From positions 2,790,001-2,854,000 of the forward strand of contig NZ_JAUSUZ010000001.1 of the NCBI RefSeq assembly GCF_030813715.1: DNA of 64,000 nucleotides, in the 5' to 3' direction. Numbering within the stretch: the stretch's first letter is position 1; each line of letters starts with the position of its first letter. Shown piece by piece: positions 54,415 through 64,000 of the stretch. Position numbers and translations under genes: made by a program. This DNA comes from Catenuloplanes indicus (GTDB taxonomy: Bacteria > Actinomycetota > Actinomycetes > Mycobacteriales > Micromonosporaceae). The notes beneath the pieces are model-generated. The model saw only the letters and a program-made list of their open reading frames with translations. It was not told where the DNA came from and searched no databases.

Positions 54415-56451
54415 ATGGATACTCAGGTCGCGGACGAACTTCTGGGCTCGCTTGTCGACGGGCGCTACCGCATTCGCGGTCGTGTCGCCCGTGGTGGCAT
54501 GGCGACCGTGTACACCGCTACCGACGAGCGCCTCGAGCGCACGGTGGCGCTCAAGATCATCCATCCCTCGCAGAGCCGCGACCCGCGCTTCCTGGAGCGG
54601 TTCACCGACGAGGCCAAGACGATAGCGCGGCTGACCCACCCCAACGTGGTCGCCGTCTACGACCAGGGCGTCTACCGCGGCCTGCCCTACCTGGTGATGG
54701 AGTACGTACGCGGCCGCACGCTGCGCGACATACTCGCTCAGCGGCGCCGCCTGGAGCCGGGCGAGGCGCTCACCGTCCTGGACCAGATGCTGGCCGCGGT
54801 CGCCGCCGCGCATCGCGCCGGCCTGGTGCACCGCGACGTCAAGCCGGAGAACGTGCTGGTCGCGGAGCCGCCGAGCGGCGGGCTGATGGACGCGGTGGTC
54901 AAGGTCGCCGACTTCGGCCTGGCCCGCGCGGTCGAGGCGAGCGCGGAGGACGAGTCCGGCGGCGGCCAGCTGATGGCAACCGTGGCGTACGTGGCGCCCG
55001 AGCTGGTCTCCGAGGGCAAGGCGGACACACGCACCGACGTCTACGCGTCCGGCATCGTGCTGTTCGAGATGCTCACCGGCCGCGTGCCGTACGACGGCGA
55101 CCAGCCCATCGAGATCGCCTGGGCACACGTCGACAACGACGTCCCGGCACCGTCCTCCCTGGTCCCGGGCCTGCCGGCGTCGGTGGACGCGCTGGTCCGG
55201 TCCGCCACCCGGCGCGATCCGGCGGCCCGCCCGCCGGACGCCGGCCGGCTGCTCACCGCGGTGCAGGCGGTGCGCGACGAGCTGGGCAGCACGCCACCCG
55301 CGCCACCGGCCACGCCGCACCGCTCCGGCGAGGCACCGACCGCGCGGATGCGCCCGGTCACCGAGCCGACCCAGATGGTCACCCAGGTCCAGCAGCCGGT
55401 GGCGGACGACCGCCCGTCCTGGTCCCGCCTGCCCGGTCAGCCGGAGCGGGCCCGGCCGCAGACGTACTCGGCGGGCAGTTATGCGTCCACCGGCACCTAC
55501 TCCTCCGGCGCCGGTGCGGCGGGCACGCCTGGCGGCAGCGCGTACGGCACGCCGCGGCGCCCGGCGCCGGTCGACAACCAGCGCATGCGCATCGCGCTGA
55601 TCGCCGGCGGCCTGGTCGTCCTGACCGTGCTGCTGGTCGGCGGCTGGTGGCTCGGCTTCGGCCGGTTCACCACCGTGCCGGACTCGACCAGCCTGACCCA
55701 GGCGGACGCGCAGACCAGGCTCACCCAAGCCGGTTTCGTGGTACAGATCGGCGAGGGCCGATACGACGACGCCGTGCCGAAGGACTCCGTGGTCGCCCAG
55801 GAGCCGCCGAGCGGCAGCCGGCTGACCCAGGGCTCGGTGGTCACGCTGATCCTCTCGCTCGGCCCGGAGCGGTTCACCGTGCCGGACGTGGTCGGCAAGG
55901 ACTTCGACGTGGCCAAGCTGGAGCTGGAGAATCGCGGGCTGGCCGTCGACCGCGGCTCGGACAAGTTTGACAACGCGATTCCGGAGGGCTTCGTCGTCGC
56001 GATAGACCCGAAGGAGAACGCCGAGGTCAAGCCGGGCGACCGGGTGACGGTCACGGTCAGCAAGGGCCGTGCGCCGATCACCGTGCCCAGCCTGATCGGC
56101 AAGAACGTCAACCAGGCGCGCTCCGAGCTGGCCGCGCTCGGGCTGAACCTGCTGGAGGAGCGCAAGGACGACCCGAACCGGGCACGGGACGAGGTCATCG
56201 CGCAGGACCCGGCGGACGGCACCGGCGTCGAGGAGGGTGCGGACATCCGGGTAACCGTGAGCAACGGCCCACCGCAGCTCACGCTGCCCCGCGTGGTCGA
56301 CCAGCCCTGCCCGGCCGCGAAGGCGCAGCTGGAGGCGCTGGGTCTGCGGGTGCGCACCGACGTCAACCCGAACGCGACCGTACGTTTCCAGAACCCGGGC
56401 GAGAACACCCCGGTTGATCCGAACACCGAGGTCGTGCTCACGTGCTTCTGA
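54415..56451 (+). CDS. pknL: PknL-like Ser/Thr protein kinase with PASTA repeats
   Basis: A 678-residue receptor kinase. The ATG at 54415 is 8 nt after TAGACT; the open frame further upstream is ignored. The kinase domain (about 18-280) has the Gly-rich loop RVARGGMATVY, Lys47, catalytic Asp141 (HRDVKPEN), Asp166 (ADFGLA) and an activation loop with ATVAYVAPE. A disordered Pro/Ser/Thr linker, one TM (about 393-415) and four external PASTA repeats follow (for example VPDVVGKDFDVAKLELENRG). PASTA domains sense peptidoglycan fragments or lipid II. The divergent Rv2175c-like gene encodes the probable substrate. It overlaps nfo by 10 nt. Confidence 0.94.
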   Translation: MDTQVADELLGSLVDGRYRIRGRVARGGMATVYTATDERLERTVALKIIHPSQSRDPRFLERFTDEAKTIARLTHPNVVAVYDQGVYRGLPYLVMEYVRGRTLRDILAQRRRLEPGEALTVLDQMLAAVAAAHRAGLVHRDVKPENVLVAEPPSGGLMDAVVKVADFGLARAVEASAEDESGGGQLMATVAYVAPELVSEGKADTRTDVYASGIVLFEMLTGRVPYDGDQPIEIAWAHVDNDVPAPSSLVPGLPASVDALVRSATRRDPAARPPDAGRLLTAVQAVRDELGSTPPAPPATPHRSGEAPTARMRPVTEPTQMVTQVQQPVADDRPSWSRLPGQPERARPQTYSAGSYASTGTYSSGAGAAGTPGGSAYGTPRRPAPVDNQRMRIALIAGGLVVLTVLLVGGWWLGFGRFTTVPDSTSLTQADAQTRLTQAGFVVQIGEGRYDDAVPKDSVVAQEPPSGSRLTQGSVVTLILSLGPERFTVPDVVGKDFDVAKLELENRGLAVDRGSDKFDNAIPEGFVVAIDPKENAEVKPGDRVTVTVSKGRAPITVPSLIGKNVNQARSELAALGLNLLEERKDDPNRARDEVIAQDPADGTGVEEGADIRVTVSNGPPQLTLPRVVDQPCPAAKAQLEALGLRVRTDVNPNATVRFQNPGENTPVDPNTEVVLTCF

Positions 56452-57311
56452 CAGACCGCCCGATCGGCGCGCACTCCCCGACCGCCGGCGGGCTGGCCAA
56501 GGCCGCGCTGCCGCACCTTGACGCGATCGGCGGCGAGGCCGTCCAGGTCTACGTGTCGAACTCGCGCGGCTGGGCGCTGCCGGCCGGTAACCCGGCGCAG
56601 GACGAGCTGTTCCGCCACGGGTGCGCCGAGCGCGGCGTGCCGGTCTTCATCCACGCGGCGCTGCTGGTCAACCTGGGTTCGCCCACGGCCGCGACCGTGG
56701 AGAAGTCGGTCGCGACGCTGGATCACGCGCTGCTGCGCGGCCGGGCGATCGGCGCCTCCGGCGTGGTGTTCCACGCCGGCAGCGCGGTCGACGCGGAATA
56801 CTCCGAGACCGCGCTCAAGCAGGTGCGCGAGTCGCTGCTGCCGCTGCTGGACGCGGCCGCGGAGGTGGGCGGGCCACGGCTGCTGGTCGAGCCGAGCGCG
56901 GGCGGCGGGCGCTCGCTCGCGGCCCGGGTGGAGGACCTCGGGCCGTACCTCGCGGCGGTCGACCACCACCCGTGGCTGGGCGTCTGTTTCGACACCTGCC
57001 ACGCGTGGGCGGCCGGGCACGACGTGGCCGTGCCGGGCGGCATGACCGCGACGCTGGACGCGCTGGTCGCGACCGTGGGCCCAGACCGGCTGCGGCTGGT
57101 CCACGCGAACGACTCGAAGGACCCGTGCGGCTCCACCCGCGACCGGCACGAGTCGATCGGCAAGGGCACGATCGGCGAGGAGCCGTTCGCGGAGCTGCTC
57201 CGCCACCCGGCCACCGCGGGCGTTCCGGTGGTCGTGGAGACCGCGTCCGAGGGCACCGTCGGGCACGCCGCGGACGTGGCGACGCTCAAGCGCCTGCGTA
57301 CCCCGGTGTGA
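56442..57311 (+). CDS. nfo: Deoxyribonuclease IV (endonuclease IV)
   Basis: A 289-residue AP endonuclease with the three-zinc TIM-barrel motifs in order: PIGAHSPTAGGL, the FIHAALLVNLGSP segment, VFHAGSA, LLVEPSAGGG, GVCFDTCHAWAAGHD, LVHANDSKDPCGSTRDRH and VVVETASEG. It cuts DNA at abasic sites and at 3'-blocking groups during base-excision repair. The GTG at 56442 lies inside the 3' end of pknL, so translation of the two is coupled. Confidence 0.93.
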   Translation: MLLTDRPIGAHSPTAGGLAKAALPHLDAIGGEAVQVYVSNSRGWALPAGNPAQDELFRHGCAERGVPVFIHAALLVNLGSPTAATVEKSVATLDHALLRGRAIGASGVVFHAGSAVDAEYSETALKQVRESLLPLLDAAAEVGGPRLLVEPSAGGGRSLAARVEDLGPYLAAVDHHPWLGVCFDTCHAWAAGHDVAVPGGMTATLDALVATVGPDRLRLVHANDSKDPCGSTRDRHESIGKGTIGEEPFAELLRHPATAGVPVVVETASEGTVGHAADVATLKRLRTPV

Positions 57312-57365
57312 TCTTCAGGGAATTTGAGCGCTCTCCGGGTGGTGGGCCTTGTCTGGCCTCGGTGT

Positions 57366-57399
57366 TTAGGGCACCCTAACCAAGGCAAGGCTTACCAGA
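57366..57399. promoter_or_regulatory. Two overlapping IdeR/DtxR-type iron boxes
   Basis: TTAGGGCACCCTAACCAAG (57366-57384) and CAAGGCAAGGCTTACCAGA (57381-57399) match the 19-bp consensus TTAGGTTAGGCTAACCTAA at 13 and 12 positions. They lie just before the bfd ribosome site (GGAGG, 57401). Iron-dependent control of bfd is the natural reading. The perfect TTAGGG/CCCTAA dyad at the left is the strongest part. Confidence 0.65.
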
Positions 57400-57412
57400 C
57401 CGGAGGACGTAC

Positions 57413-57601
57413 GTGTTCGCGTGCATATGTAAGCGGGTTCGCGAGTGCGAGGTCCGGTCCGTGATCCAGGGCGGCGCACGGACGAAGCGCTCCGTGGCCG
57501 AGGCGTGTGGTGCTGGCACCAGCTGCGGCACCTGCGTACGCCGGATCGGTCAGCTCATCGACGAGGAGACCGGCGCGCAGGCGCTCAGCCCGGCCTCGTA
57601 A
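57413..57601 (+). CDS. bfd: Bacterioferritin-associated ferredoxin
   Basis: A 62-residue [2Fe-2S] protein. Cluster ligands are Cys4 and Cys6 (FACICKRV) and Cys38 and Cys41 (TSCGTCVRR), the C-x-C and C-x2-C arrangement of Bfd. It donates electrons to bacterioferritin so stored Fe(III) can be released. The GTG at 57413 has GGAGGACG upstream. The bfr gene follows 94 bp later, and the overlapping IdeR boxes predict induction under iron limitation. Confidence 0.93.
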   Translation: MFACICKRVRECEVRSVIQGGARTKRSVAEACGAGTSCGTCVRRIGQLIDEETGAQALSPAS

Positions 57602-57631
57602 CCCTGTCCTAACATAGTGTTTCCTAATAAA

Positions 57632-57648
57632 ATGCCCTAATCGGGCAT
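57632..57648 (+). terminator. Small hairpin between bfd and bfr
   Basis: ATGCCC and GGGCAT pair around a TAATC loop, downstream of bfd and just before the bfr -10 (TAGGCT, 57654-57659). It may weakly terminate bfd or be part of a regulator site. TTAGGAAACACTATGTTAG on the opposite strand (57607-57625 region) is a further weak IdeR-like match (11 of 19). Confidence 0.35.
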
Positions 57649-57695
57649 ATTGCTAGGCTCCCCTCCACGGCAACGAACGTGGGGGGTATGAAGCC

Positions 57696-58178
57696 ATGCA
57701 CGGCGACGCACGCGTCATCGAATTCCTGAACGAGCAGCTCACCGCGGAGCTCACCGCGATCAACCAGTACTTCCTGCACGCCAAGATGCAGGAGAACTGG
57801 GGCTACACGGTGCTGGCCAAGCACACCAAGGCAGAGTCGATCGACGAGATGCGGCACGCGGAGGTGCTGACCGACCGGATCCTCTTCCTGGAGGGCCTGC
57901 CGAACTACCAGAAGCTCTTCGCGCTGCGGATCGGCGAGACCGTCAAGGAGCAGTTCGACTGCGACATGAAGATCGAGCGCGAGGCCGTCGATCGGCTGCG
58001 CGAGGGGGCCGCATACATGCGCTCGATCGGCGACATCACGTCCGCCAAGATCTTCGAGGACATCCTCGCGGACGAGGAGCACCACATCGACTACCTCGAG
58101 ACGCAGCTGCACCTGATCTCGACGTTCGGCGAGGCGCTCTACCTGCAGAACGTCACGGAGCACCCCGAGGCCGGCTGA
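57696..58178 (+). CDS. bfr: Bacterioferritin (haem-containing)
   Basis: A 160-residue ferritin-like subunit. The full ferroxidase set is present: Glu18, Glu51, His54, Glu94, Glu127 and His130. Haem-ligand Met52 identifies true bacterioferritin rather than ferritin. It assembles into 24-mers that oxidise and store iron. The start is the ATG at 57696, behind a G-rich ribosome site; the out-of-frame ATG at 57688 is ignored. Its own promoter (TAGGCT) lies after bfd, so the two genes can respond oppositely to iron. Confidence 0.96.
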   Translation: MHGDARVIEFLNEQLTAELTAINQYFLHAKMQENWGYTVLAKHTKAESIDEMRHAEVLTDRILFLEGLPNYQKLFALRIGETVKEQFDCDMKIEREAVDRLREGAAYMRSIGDITSAKIFEDILADEEHHIDYLETQLHLISTFGEALYLQNVTEHPEAG

Positions 58179-58194
58179 GACCTCGTCAACGGGT

Positions 58195-58225
58195 ACGGGC
58201 GGGGACTCGCGCAGTCCCCGCCCGT
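58195..58225. terminator. Bidirectional terminator between bfr and the FKBP gene
   Basis: Perfect 13-bp arms (58195-58207, 58213-58225) with a 5-nt loop lie between the convergent stops. Confidence 0.8.
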
Positions 58226-58232
58226 TCGCCGT

Positions 58233-59168
58233 CTACTGTCCCTGCGCGTTCAGCACGTCGACCACGAACCGGAGGTCGCCGGTCGGCCGGCCACTGCCGT
58301 CGTCCTTGTCGCCGTAGGCCAGGTCCGGCGGGAGGTCCAGGATGATCCGGCTACCCACCGGCACGTTCATCAGGCCTTGCTCCCAGCCGTCGATCAGCTG
58401 GCCCATGCCGATCGTGAACTCGATCGCCTCCTGCCGGCTCCACGACGAGTCGAACTCCTCGCCGGTGCCGTACAGCACGCCCACGTAGTTCGCGGTGATC
58501 AGGTCGCCTTCCTTGGTGGCCGGGCCGGTCCCCTTGATCACGTAGGTGATCTTCGGCTTGCCCGCCTCCAGCTTGCCCTGACCCTTCTCCACCACCGGCT
58601 TGGTGCTCAGCGCCGGGTCGGCACCGGCCGGGACCGGCGGGAACGGCACGGCCGGCGGCTGCGACGGCTCCTCGGCCGGCGCGGTCGGCGTGGCGGTCGC
58701 CTCGGCCACCGGGTCCTCGGAGCGGCTGTCCGCGAAGTAGACCGCGCCGACGATCACCGCGACCACGGCGAGACCGACCACGGCGAGACCGAACGCCTGC
58801 CGGCCGGCCTTGCGCGCCCGCGCCCGCTGCGTCTGTATGCGCAGCAGCTCGCGCTTCTCCGCCTTGGTCAGCGGACGCGCCTCCTCGGCCTTCTCCCCGC
58901 CGGCGCTCTCGGCCTCGTCACCGTCGGCGGCAGCCTCAGCCTTGCCCTCGGCGTCGTCGGCCTCGCCGCCGTCGACCGCGGAAGCCTCGCCGCCGTCGAC
59001 CGTAGAAGCCTCGCCGCCGTCGGCCGTAGAAGCCTCGCCGGCGCCGGTCGCGGCCTTCGTCGTACCCTCGGCCTGGTCCTTGGTCTCGTCCTTGCCCGCC
59101 GTGTCGATGACGTCCGCCTTCTTCGGCGCCGTCGTCTCGGACTTCTCCGTTCCGACCGGATCGCTCAT
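58233..59168 (-). CDS. Membrane-anchored FKBP-type peptidyl-prolyl isomerase with acidic N-terminal tail
   Basis: A 311-residue protein. Residues 1-95 are acidic and repetitive, with GGEAS-x-x-D units of 8 residues repeated from about 43 to 70, followed by a basic helix (AEKRELLRIQTQRARARK). One TM (126-146) and a Pro/Ala linker lead to a C-terminal FKBP domain (about 200-311: VIKGTGPATKEGDLITANYV, EEFDSSWSR, GWEQGLMNVPVGSR). The FKBP domain is external and should assist folding of exported proteins. The long cytoplasmic acidic tail is unusual for the family. Confidence 0.88.
   Translation of the reverse strand: MSDPVGTEKSETTAPKKADVIDTAGKDETKDQAEGTTKAATGAGEASTADGGEASTVDGGEASAVDGGEADDAEGKAEAAADGDEAESAGGEKAEEARPLTKAEKRELLRIQTQRARARKAGRQAFGLAVVGLAVVAVIVGAVYFADSRSEDPVAEATATPTAPAEEPSQPPAVPFPPVPAGADPALSTKPVVEKGQGKLEAGKPKITYVIKGTGPATKEGDLITANYVGVLYGTGEEFDSSWSRQEAIEFTIGMGQLIDGWEQGLMNVPVGSRIILDLPPDLAYGDKDDGSGRPTGDLRFVVDVLNAQGQ
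58960..59039 (-). repeat. 24-bp tandem repeat in the FKBP gene
   Basis: Three in-frame 24-bp units (58960-58983, 58984-59007, 59008-59031) plus a partial copy encode the 8-residue acidic repeat. The copies differ at only a few positions, which indicates recent expansion. Confidence 0.8.
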
Positions 59169-59303
59169 CTGTCTGTCGACTCCCGATGGACAAGGGCGCG
59201 GCTGCGGCCCGTACGGCGAATAGCTTGAATTTCTCGGTACACCGTAATGCCTGAACCTGGACGCGACCTACCCGGGAGCACGCGGATCGGTACGGTTGGT
59301 GGC

Positions 59304-59891
59304 ATGAGCGACCAGACCATGGTCGGTTTCGGCGCGAAACAGGCCTGGCTGGCCGTGCGCGACGCCGAAGCCGCCGAGATCATCAATGCGATGGAGCTGC
59401 GCGACCTCGGTCCGGTCCCCTGGCGTGACGGCGTCGACCTCGCCTACCTGACGGACGACCGCCTGGTGATCACGCCACCGCTGCCCGGCGCGGACGCGGC
59501 CGTCTGGACGCTGGTCACCGGCCGATGGCTGCTCACCCCGGCCGCGCGCGCCGGGCTCGACCTGGCCGACCTGTCCGAGTCGCTGGGCACCGAGGTGCAG
59601 TCGTTCGCCACCCACCGGGTCGGCGAGGTGCACTCGTGGCGCCGCGCGGTCAAGGGCACGCTGATCCGCGCGTTCGGCTACATCGGCGAGTCCGGCGACG
59701 TCACGGCCTGGCACGGTACGCCGGACGAGGCCGAGCGCGCGGCCGGGCTCCCGGCCGAGCTGGACGACGACACCACCGTGATCGTCTCCGAGCGGGACGT
59801 GCTGCGCGTCGCCGCCGCCTGGAGCATCGACCCGACCGGCCTCACCGGCCGCCGCGCCGCCGGCCCGCTCCGCGCCGCCGCCGCACCGTAG
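59304..59891 (+). CDS. Uncharacterised soluble protein
   Basis: A 195-residue protein starting at ATG 59304, 7 nt after TACGGT (leaderless pattern). It has alternating hydrophobic and charged segments, for example FGAKQAWLAVRDAEAAEII, VDLAYLTDDRLVITPP, VTGRWLLTP and a central HRVGEVHSWRRAVKG, and ends in a DVLRVAAAWSIDPTGL region. I recognise no catalytic motif, TM or signal. The pattern and length suggest a conserved actinobacterial hypothetical protein. It is divergent from the FKBP gene and converges on the threonine aldolase gene. Confidence 0.75.
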   Translation: MSDQTMVGFGAKQAWLAVRDAEAAEIINAMELRDLGPVPWRDGVDLAYLTDDRLVITPPLPGADAAVWTLVTGRWLLTPAARAGLDLADLSESLGTEVQSFATHRVGEVHSWRRAVKGTLIRAFGYIGESGDVTAWHGTPDEAERAAGLPAELDDDTTVIVSERDVLRVAAAWSIDPTGLTGRRAAGPLRAAAAP

Positions 59892-59903
59892 CCGCTCCGG
59901 CCG

Positions 59904-62358
<2,455 letters not shown>

Positions 62359-62373
62359 TCATCGGAAAACGGA

Positions 62374-62408
62374 GGGCCGCGCTTCCTGTTGACTGGGAAG
62401 CGCGGCCC
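62374..62408 (-). terminator. Terminator after the EF-Tu paralogue
   Basis: Perfect 13-bp arms (62374-62386, 62396-62408) lie 7 nt after the stop. They are followed on the minus strand by TCCGTTTTCC, a weak U-tract. Confidence 0.75.
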
Positions 62409-62415
62409 CGGCCCG

Positions 62416-63603
<1,188 letters not shown>

Positions 63604-63930
63604 GACCTTTCCCAATTCATTGGAATGCTTTTCGAAGGCGGACAGCAAAACGCGGGCGGACGCCACTCCGCGGCCATTGTGAAATAGCATGGCTCCGCGC
63701 CAGAACCGCGCGACAGAACCCCCAGGGAATCAACACCACACGGGGGTACGACGAGAGCACCCTTCTCCTCCGGTCCTGCTGGAGCGGGAGAAGGGTCAGC
63801 TATCCAGTCGTCCGGGCACGGCGGCGAGCGCGCCGGACCGGCAACCGCCGGTGCGCACCTCAAGCCCATTCATGCCGAACATGAGCAACACGATAGCGCG
63901 CGGAATCGCGCGCTGCCACCCGATAAAAGG
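63604..63930 (-). other. Long leader/promoter region of the EF-Tu paralogue
   Basis: No gene is supported here. A stem of ACCCTTCTCC/GGAGAAGGGT (63759-63768 with 63787-63796) would form in a minus-strand leader and contains a Shine-Dalgarno-like GGAG, so it could influence tuf expression. A run of T's and an AT-rich patch (63605-63690) precede the ribosome site. I could not fix the -10/-35. Confidence 0.35.
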
Positions 63931-63970
63931 GCCTGCCCTCACCACCGGGTGGACGGTGGTGAGGGCAGGC
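63931..63970 (-). terminator. Intrinsic terminator of a gene entering from the right edge
   Basis: Perfect 16-bp arms (63931-63946, 63955-63970) are followed on the minus strand by CCCTTTTAT, a proper U-tract. It must end a minus-strand transcript whose gene lies mostly beyond 64000. A TAG at 63992-63990, read in the frame ending Leu-Asn, is a plausible stop codon, but only three codons are visible. Confidence 0.75.
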
Positions 63971-64000
63971 GTCCTTGCGAAGGGAATACCTAGTTGAGAC

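Noticed and set aside
63990-64000. C-terminal end of a further minus-strand gene
   Set aside because: A TAG stop at 63992-63990 and the terminator at 63931-63970 make it likely, but only three codons are visible, too little to annotate as a gene.

Overview
The window is a 64 kb chromosomal segment from a very high-GC actinomycete. The gene content fits Micromonosporaceae (an Actinoplanes- or Catenuloplanes-like organism): an actinobacterial GatD, DUF3040 next to dinB, the ImuA'/ImuB/DnaE2 mutasome, polyphosphate glucokinase, a carotenoid locus with CruF, and a block (polyprenyl synthase, Rv2175c-like protein, PASTA kinase, class II DAHP synthase) whose order recalls Mycobacterium tuberculosis Rv2173-Rv2178c. 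The family-level assignment is an inference. It looks like ordinary, densely packed chromosome. I saw no IS element, prophage, CRISPR array, rRNA or tRNA.

Layout. 1-4 kb: the 3' end of gatD, a TVP38-like membrane protein, an orphan MerR-type promoter in front of a broken gene, and an ArsR/MFS pair under a long palindromic operator. 4-12.3 kb: leuS with a structured leader, divergent from a moxR-DUF58-transglutaminase operon. 12.3-13.3 kb: a gene-free, repeat-bearing spacer. 13.3-24 kb: DUF3040, dinB, a TetR/MFS efflux operon with twin operators, a phosphodiesterase, methyltransferase, VOC protein, FUSC transporter and small membrane and NADAR proteins. 24-30.3 kb: two tandem secreted subtilases. 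30.4-37.6 kb: the LexA-controlled mutasome operon (HEPN protein, imuA', imuB, possible small ORF, dnaE2). 37.6-41 kb: ArsR, polyphosphate glucokinase, alcohol dehydrogenase and an HtrA-like protease. 41-47.3 kb: ApbE and a carotenoid locus (CrtA-like, GNAT, CruF, glycosyltransferase, CrtI/CrtD-like desaturase), interrupted by a divergent pair of small genes ending in the same RHIM-like motif. 47.3-50 kb: a solitary DNA adenine methylase, a CDP-alcohol phosphatidyltransferase and a GH6 lipoprotein. 50-56.5 kb: XRE regulator, polyprenyl synthase, Rv2175c-like protein, proline-rich membrane protein and PknL-like kinase. 56.4-64 kb: endonuclease IV, an iron-controlled bfd/bfr pair, FKBP, threonine aldolase, DAHP synthase and a divergent EF-Tu.

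The strongest candidate for an undescribed system is the divergent pair at 45146-45827. It consists of a soluble helical protein and a two-TM membrane protein. Both end in the same VQ(V/I)GDHNTQHN motif, which matches the RHIM core of necroptosis and bacterial amyloid-signalling proteins. Other leads are the EF-Tu paralogue altered at two elfamycin-resistance positions, the HEPN gene in the SOS mutasome operon, a triplicated start region before the CDP-alcohol phosphatidyltransferase, and the structured leuS leader. Many genes have a TANNNT -10 hexamer 6-8 nt before the start codon, which predicts widespread leaderless transcription.
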